Notes under the pieces: generated by a model
The model's input: only the letters and a program-made list of their open reading frames with translations
What the model was told of the DNA's origin: nothing
Database searches by the model: none
In this document: one piece after another, positions 14,392 through 17,293 of the stretch
How the letters are laid out: each line of letters opens with the position of its first letter
How positions within the stretch are numbered: the first letter of the stretch is position 1
Program-made: the position numbers and the translations under genes
NCBI GenBank assembly: GCA_025454075.1
Contig: JALOPD010000051.1
Location: 1 to 17,293, forward strand
Source: Desulfobacterales bacterium
GTDB lineage: Bacteria > Desulfobacterota > Desulfobacteria > Desulfobacterales > UBA2174_A
Direction of reading: 5' to 3'
Length of the DNA: 17,293 nucleotides

Positions 14392-15273
14392 TCAGGCTTT
14401 CAGGTAGGTGTTGAACCAGGCCAGGCAGCGGGCCCAGGCGTCCTTGGCGGGGTTTTCCCGGTAGCTGGGCCGGTAATCCGCGTGGAAGGCATGCGGCGCA
14501 TCCGGGTAGAGCACGAACTCGGCCGTCTTGCCGGCCGCCTTGAGGGCGGCCTCCATCTCCTTGACGTCGGCCACGGGGATGCCCTGGTCGGCCTCGCCGT
14601 AAAGCCCCAGCACGGGCGCCTTGATCCGGGAGGCAAGGTCCAGCGGCCCCGCCGTGCGGATGCCCGGCGTCTTCGCAAGCTTGATCGGTCCATACCAGGG
14701 CACGGCGGCCTTGACGTCGGGGCTCTGGGCCGCGAAAAGCAAGGTGTACAGCCCCCCGCGGCAGAACCCCGTCACCCCGATCCGGTCGGCCCGCGCCGCC
14801 GGAAGCTTCTTCGCGTAGGCGACGATGGCGTCGAGGTCCCCCATGGCCTGGGCGTCCGGCACCGCATTGACCACTTTCATCAGCGCCTCGCGATCCTCGA
14901 TCTGCATCACGCCGCCGGTGCGGGCGTACGTCTCGAAGGTGATGGCGAGAAAGCCGCGCTTGGCAAAGCGCCGAACGACGTCCTTGATGTACTCGTGCAT
15001 GCCCCAGATTTCGGGGATCACGATCACGACCGGGTATTTTTCCGGCCCCGCCGGCCGGGCCTCGTAGATCGGGACCTGGAACCCGCCGGAGGCCACCCGG
15101 CCGTCGGCAACCTTCAAGCCGTCGGCGGGGGTCTTTATGATCTCGCCCGCCACGGCCTTTGAAGCGATCGCAAAACCCGCGATGGCCGCCCCTGCGGCGG
15201 ACATCTGCGCCAAAAACTGGCGCCGGGACATGCCCTCGTACGCGTTGGCAATCCAGTCTTTCTCCATCTCCAT
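14392..15273 (-). CDS. Tat-exported dienelactone hydrolase family protein
   Basis: A 293-residue alpha/beta hydrolase of the dienelactone hydrolase family, acting on lactone or ester bonds; the natural substrate is unknown. A twin-arginine signal is visible: SRRQF at 16-20, then a hydrophobic stretch to about 39 and an AVA|GE cleavage site near 42, so the mature enzyme is probably periplasmic. The family triad is readable: Cys171 in GFCRGG, Asp229 in GEADQG, His261 in DAPHAFH, with the activating Glu88 in IPEIWG. The start is well supported by AGGGAGGT just before the ATG on the minus strand. It is convergent with the seven-gene operon and divergent from the PrkA gene, so it is a separate transcript. 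A nested inverted repeat lies 34-143 nt upstream of its start and may influence its expression. Confidence 0.9.
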   Translation of the reverse strand: MEMEKDWIANAYEGMSRRQFLAQMSAAGAAIAGFAIASKAVAGEIIKTPADGLKVADGRVASGGFQVPIYEARPAGPEKYPVVIVIPEIWGMHEYIKDVVRRFAKRGFLAITFETYARTGGVMQIEDREALMKVVNAVPDAQAMGDLDAIVAYAKKLPAARADRIGVTGFCRGGLYTLLFAAQSPDVKAAVPWYGPIKLAKTPGIRTAGPLDLASRIKAPVLGLYGEADQGIPVADVKEMEAALKAAGKTAEFVLYPDAPHAFHADYRPSYRENPAKDAWARCLAWFNTYLKA

Positions 15274-15306
15274 AAGTACCTCCCTTGATTGGCTCTCTTA
15301 GGTATG

Positions 15307-15416
15307 ACTCCGGCAATAAAACAGGTGCAACTTCAGCCGATGCCAGGCGGAGCGGGGTGTCCGCCGCTCCGCCTCTGCGCGAGATGATGGTATTAGATAT
15401 ATTTACTTGCCGGAGT
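15307..15416. repeat. Nested, nearly concentric inverted repeats (110-bp element)
   Basis: Outer arms ACTCCGGCAA (15307-15316) and TTGCCGGAGT (15407-15416) are exact 10-bp reverse complements. Inside them, arms AGGCGGAGCGG (15345-15355) and CCGCTCCGCCT (15364-15374) form a perfect 11-bp stem with an 8-nt loop. The two repeats share almost the same centre (15361.5 and 15359.5). No target-site duplication is visible outside the outer arms. It may be a small non-autonomous element, a regulator site pair, or structured leader RNA of the minus-strand hydrolase. Confidence 0.6.
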
Positions 15417-15672
15417 AATAATTCCCGGGTTGGTCCACGGTCGAACCAAAGCCGCCCCTCTTCGCCCTTCTATCTTACCGCCGAAGCCGGGTCAACCGGG
15501 CCCTCTCCCGCAAAGCCGGATCCGTTCAGGCGATTCGCCCGGAAAACTCGAAAGCCGTCCTTGGATCAACAGCTCCCTCGGCGGTGGAACAGTCGGTTGA
15601 AATGGTATTGATTTTGCAGCTGCTAAAGGTCATACTGGCTGACAGCGATGGCCTCGATTCCGGTTATCGATA

Positions 15673-15694
15673 TTTTTTCAGCTAGTTGAAAAAA
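15673..15694. repeat. 22-nt near-perfect palindrome, operator-like
   Basis: The half-sites TTTTTTCAGCT (15673-15683) and AGTTGAAAAAA (15684-15694) are reverse complements except for one position pair (G15681/T15686). It lies about 220 nt upstream of prkA. On the minus strand the T-run follows a weak 5-bp GCCTC/GAGGC stem at 15695-15714, but there is no minus-strand gene there to terminate. A dimeric regulator site is the more natural reading. Confidence 0.45.
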
Positions 15695-15914
15695 GCCTCA
15701 CGGCGCGCGGAGGCCGCCCTGCACCTGCTCGGCTGACTTGCTAGCGTCAAAATGCTGTGCTCCCGCTCCTTCTGCCTGTTGCCTCGAATTGCGCCGAAGA
15801 CCGTTCTTTCCTCACATACACAGGTGCAGCTGAAACCTGCCCGGGCCATGTCCTGCCGGGAAGGGCTTGGCTTGACATCACCAGAACCGATTTGCCACAG
15901 GGAGGAAACCACCG

Positions 15915-17293
15915 ATGGCCACCAGCACCCATTCCCTGATCCAGCACATCAAGGCGGTCAAGAAGGGGCAGCGCCGTTTCGAGAACGCCTTCCAGGCCGT
16001 GTCCCGCATGATTTTCGAGGGCGGAATCGAGAAGATCACCGTGAACGGCCGGACCACATACGACTTCAAGGTCTTCCGGTCCGGCCCGAAGCACGTCATC
16101 GGCATGTACGAAGAGGTCAACAGCTTTGTGTCCTACGTGAAGGACGCGGCGGAAGGCGGCTCCTCCAAGGAGATGGCCTTCGTGCTGGTGGGAGAGCCGG
16201 GCAACGGGAAAACCTTCTTCGTGGAGTTCCTCGCCGGCCGCTACCGCAGCTTTCTCGCGTGCGAGGAGAACCGCAAGTACTCTTTCAGGTTCAACCACCT
16301 GGACCAGTTCGGCACCTACGGCCGGATCGGCACCATCGAGTCCCAGACCTACGAAGACCCCATGATCCTGGCCATGAACCTGTTCGAGCTGCCGGACGAC
16401 AACAAGACCTTCCTGTCCCGGGAGATGGGGTTTTCGGACCTGGAGGCGGAGGCGCTCTTCGACGCCTACCGGCCGCTGGGGGCCTGCAGCGGCTACATCT
16501 GGAACGACATCCGATCGCACTGCGGCGGCGACTTGGAGCGGATGCTCGCCTTCGTGGAGATCATCCCCGTGCCGCTCACCGAAAGCCTCGGCACCCTTAC
16601 GGGCAAATACCCGGCCAAGGACAAGATCACCTCTTCGGCCGTCGACCTGCTGGGCGAGGAGTCGATCCAGCGGCTGCTGCACATCACCGACACGAACAAC
16701 CCCTACCGCTTCGACCTGCGGCGCGGTGCGCTGGCGCGGGTGGCCGGCGGCGGGATCCATTTCAGCGACGAGATTTTCAAGAACAAGAAAGACCTGGTCC
16801 AGGTCTATCTGGGGGTCATTCAGAATCGAAACATCGAGATCGACGGCTACAAGTGGCCGATCGACACCCTCATCGTCGCCACCAGCAACAACTCCGAGTT
16901 CCACCGCTTCCTGTCCGAGAAGGAGGAGGCGCCGATCGTGGACCGCTGCCGCCTGTGCTACGTGGCGCACAACACCAACTACAAGCTGCAGAAGGACCTG
17001 ACCGGCTACGCCATCGGCAGCGAGACGCGCACCACCCTCACCAAGGAGAGCCTGCACCAGGACCCCAACCTCAACTACGCCGCCAGCGTGGGGGTGGTCC
17101 TGAGCCGGCTGCCGCGCTCGGAGAAGCTGACGCCGGTGGAGACCATGAAGCTCGCCGCCGGGGAGGTGGCCGGCGAAAAGAGCCTCAAGACGCTGGCGGA
17201 GGTCATCGACACCCTCAACCAGGACCCGGAGATCATCAACCGCTTCGGCCAGAAAGGCCTGGGCCAGCGCAACCTGGGCCGCGCCACCCAGCT
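15915..17293 (+). CDS. prkA: PrkA-type serine protein kinase, N-terminal part (cut by window end)
   Basis: At least 459 codons are open to the window edge with no stop, so the gene is incomplete here. The N-terminal AAA+ PrkA domain is clear: Walker A GEPGNGKT at 93-100, HLDQFGTYG at 128-136, a Walker B-like segment IHFSDEIF at 281-288, sensor-1-like ATSNN at 322-326, and APIVDRC at 339-345. The kinase-like C-terminal domain should follow outside the window, since family members are about 640-690 residues long. PrkA/YeaG proteins are linked to stress and nutrient-limitation responses and commonly sit in an operon with a DUF444 protein (YeaH) and SpoVR, which would be expected downstream. The start has AGGGAGG about 9 nt upstream and gives the family N-terminus. 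Its location is cytosolic. Confidence 0.93.
   Translation, partial: MATSTHSLIQHIKAVKKGQRRFENAFQAVSRMIFEGGIEKITVNGRTTYDFKVFRSGPKHVIGMYEEVNSFVSYVKDAAEGGSSKEMAFVLVGEPGNGKTFFVEFLAGRYRSFLACEENRKYSFRFNHLDQFGTYGRIGTIESQTYEDPMILAMNLFELPDDNKTFLSREMGFSDLEAEALFDAYRPLGACSGYIWNDIRSHCGGDLERMLAFVEIIPVPLTESLGTLTGKYPAKDKITSSAVDLLGEESIQRLLHITDTNNPYRFDLRRGALARVAGGGIHFSDEIFKNKKDLVQVYLGVIQNRNIEIDGYKWPIDTLIVATSNNSEFHRFLSEKEEAPIVDRCRLCYVAHNTNYKLQKDLTGYAIGSETRTTLTKESLHQDPNLNYAASVGVVLSRLPRSEKLTPVETMKLAAGEVAGEKSLKTLAEVIDTLNQDPEIINRFGQKGLGQRNLGRATQ

Larger units (their letters stand above)
15274..15914. other. Divergent intergenic region, 641 bp, between the hydrolase and prkA
   Basis: No gene is seen. It holds a nested inverted repeat (15307-15416), an AT-rich promoter-like patch at about 15390-15423 that could serve the minus-strand hydrolase, and a 22-nt near-palindrome (15673-15694). 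A TTGACA at 15872-15877 lacks a convincing -10 partner. The ribosome site for prkA (AGGGAGG) lies about 9 nt before its start. Confidence 0.6.

Noticed and set aside
15673..15714. Minus-strand intrinsic terminator (GCCTC/GAGGC stem followed by six T)
   Set aside because: The stem is only 5 bp with a 10-nt loop, and no minus-strand gene lies upstream of it to terminate.
15872..15900. Sigma70 promoter for prkA starting with TTGACA at 15872
   Set aside because: No acceptable -10 hexamer lies 16-18 nt downstream, and transcription would begin within the ribosome-binding site.
15747..17057. Long minus-strand open frame opposite prkA
   Set aside because: The plus strand encodes PrkA with Walker A and other AAA+ motifs and a good ribosome site; the antisense frame has shadow-like composition.

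Overview
The window is GC-rich, gene-dense bacterial chromosome with no RNA genes, CRISPR array, transposase or integrase visible. The mix of genes (PrkA-type kinase, PilZ protein, GT81-like glycosyltransferase, Tat-exported dienelactone-hydrolase-like enzyme, SCLY-like cysteine desulfurase) together with high GC suggests a member of the former Deltaproteobacteria, such as Desulfobacterota. That placement is inference from gene content and cannot be proven from this sequence alone.

Layout. (1) 47-1204 (+): a cysteine desulfurase or selenocysteine lyase-like PLP enzyme. (2) 1266-2877 (-): a GT81-like nucleotide-sugar glycosyltransferase followed by a small PilZ-domain protein. (3) 3378-4355 (-): an extended SDR of the epimerase/3beta-HSD type. 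(4) 4975-14336 (+): a tight seven-gene run encoding class I HMG-CoA reductase, a UbiA-like membrane prenyltransferase, a PEP-synthase/rifampicin-phosphotransferase-like protein, a BtaA-like DUF3419 protein, a dolichol/phytol/diacylglycerol kinase-like membrane protein, a tandem GNAT-like protein and an OleC-like AMP-forming ligase. Three of the junctions overlap (11 nt, ATGA, ATGA) and the others are gaps of 8-36 nt, so it is almost certainly one operon. A sigma70-like promoter candidate lies at 4813-4839. (5) 14392-15273 (-): a Tat-signal dienelactone hydrolase family protein, convergent with the operon; a 9-bp stem-loop sits between the two. (6) 15274-15914: a 641-bp divergent intergenic region with a nested inverted repeat and a 22-nt near-palindrome. 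(7) 15915 to the window end (+): the N-terminal part of a PrkA serine kinase, cut by the window edge.

How the genes may work together. The seven-gene operon is the most interesting part. It combines isoprenoid precursor supply (HMG-CoA reductase), prenyl transfer (UbiA), lipid-alcohol phosphorylation (SEC59/VTE5/DGK1 family), a second likely phosphotransfer enzyme (ATP-grasp plus phosphohistidine domain, but no PEP/pyruvate barrel), aminocarboxypropyl transfer from SAM (BtaA-like), acyl transfer (GNAT) and carboxylate activation (OleC-like). I know of no described pathway with this set. The simplest inference is biosynthesis or remodelling of an unusual isoprenoid-containing membrane lipid or quinone-like molecule; the product is unknown.
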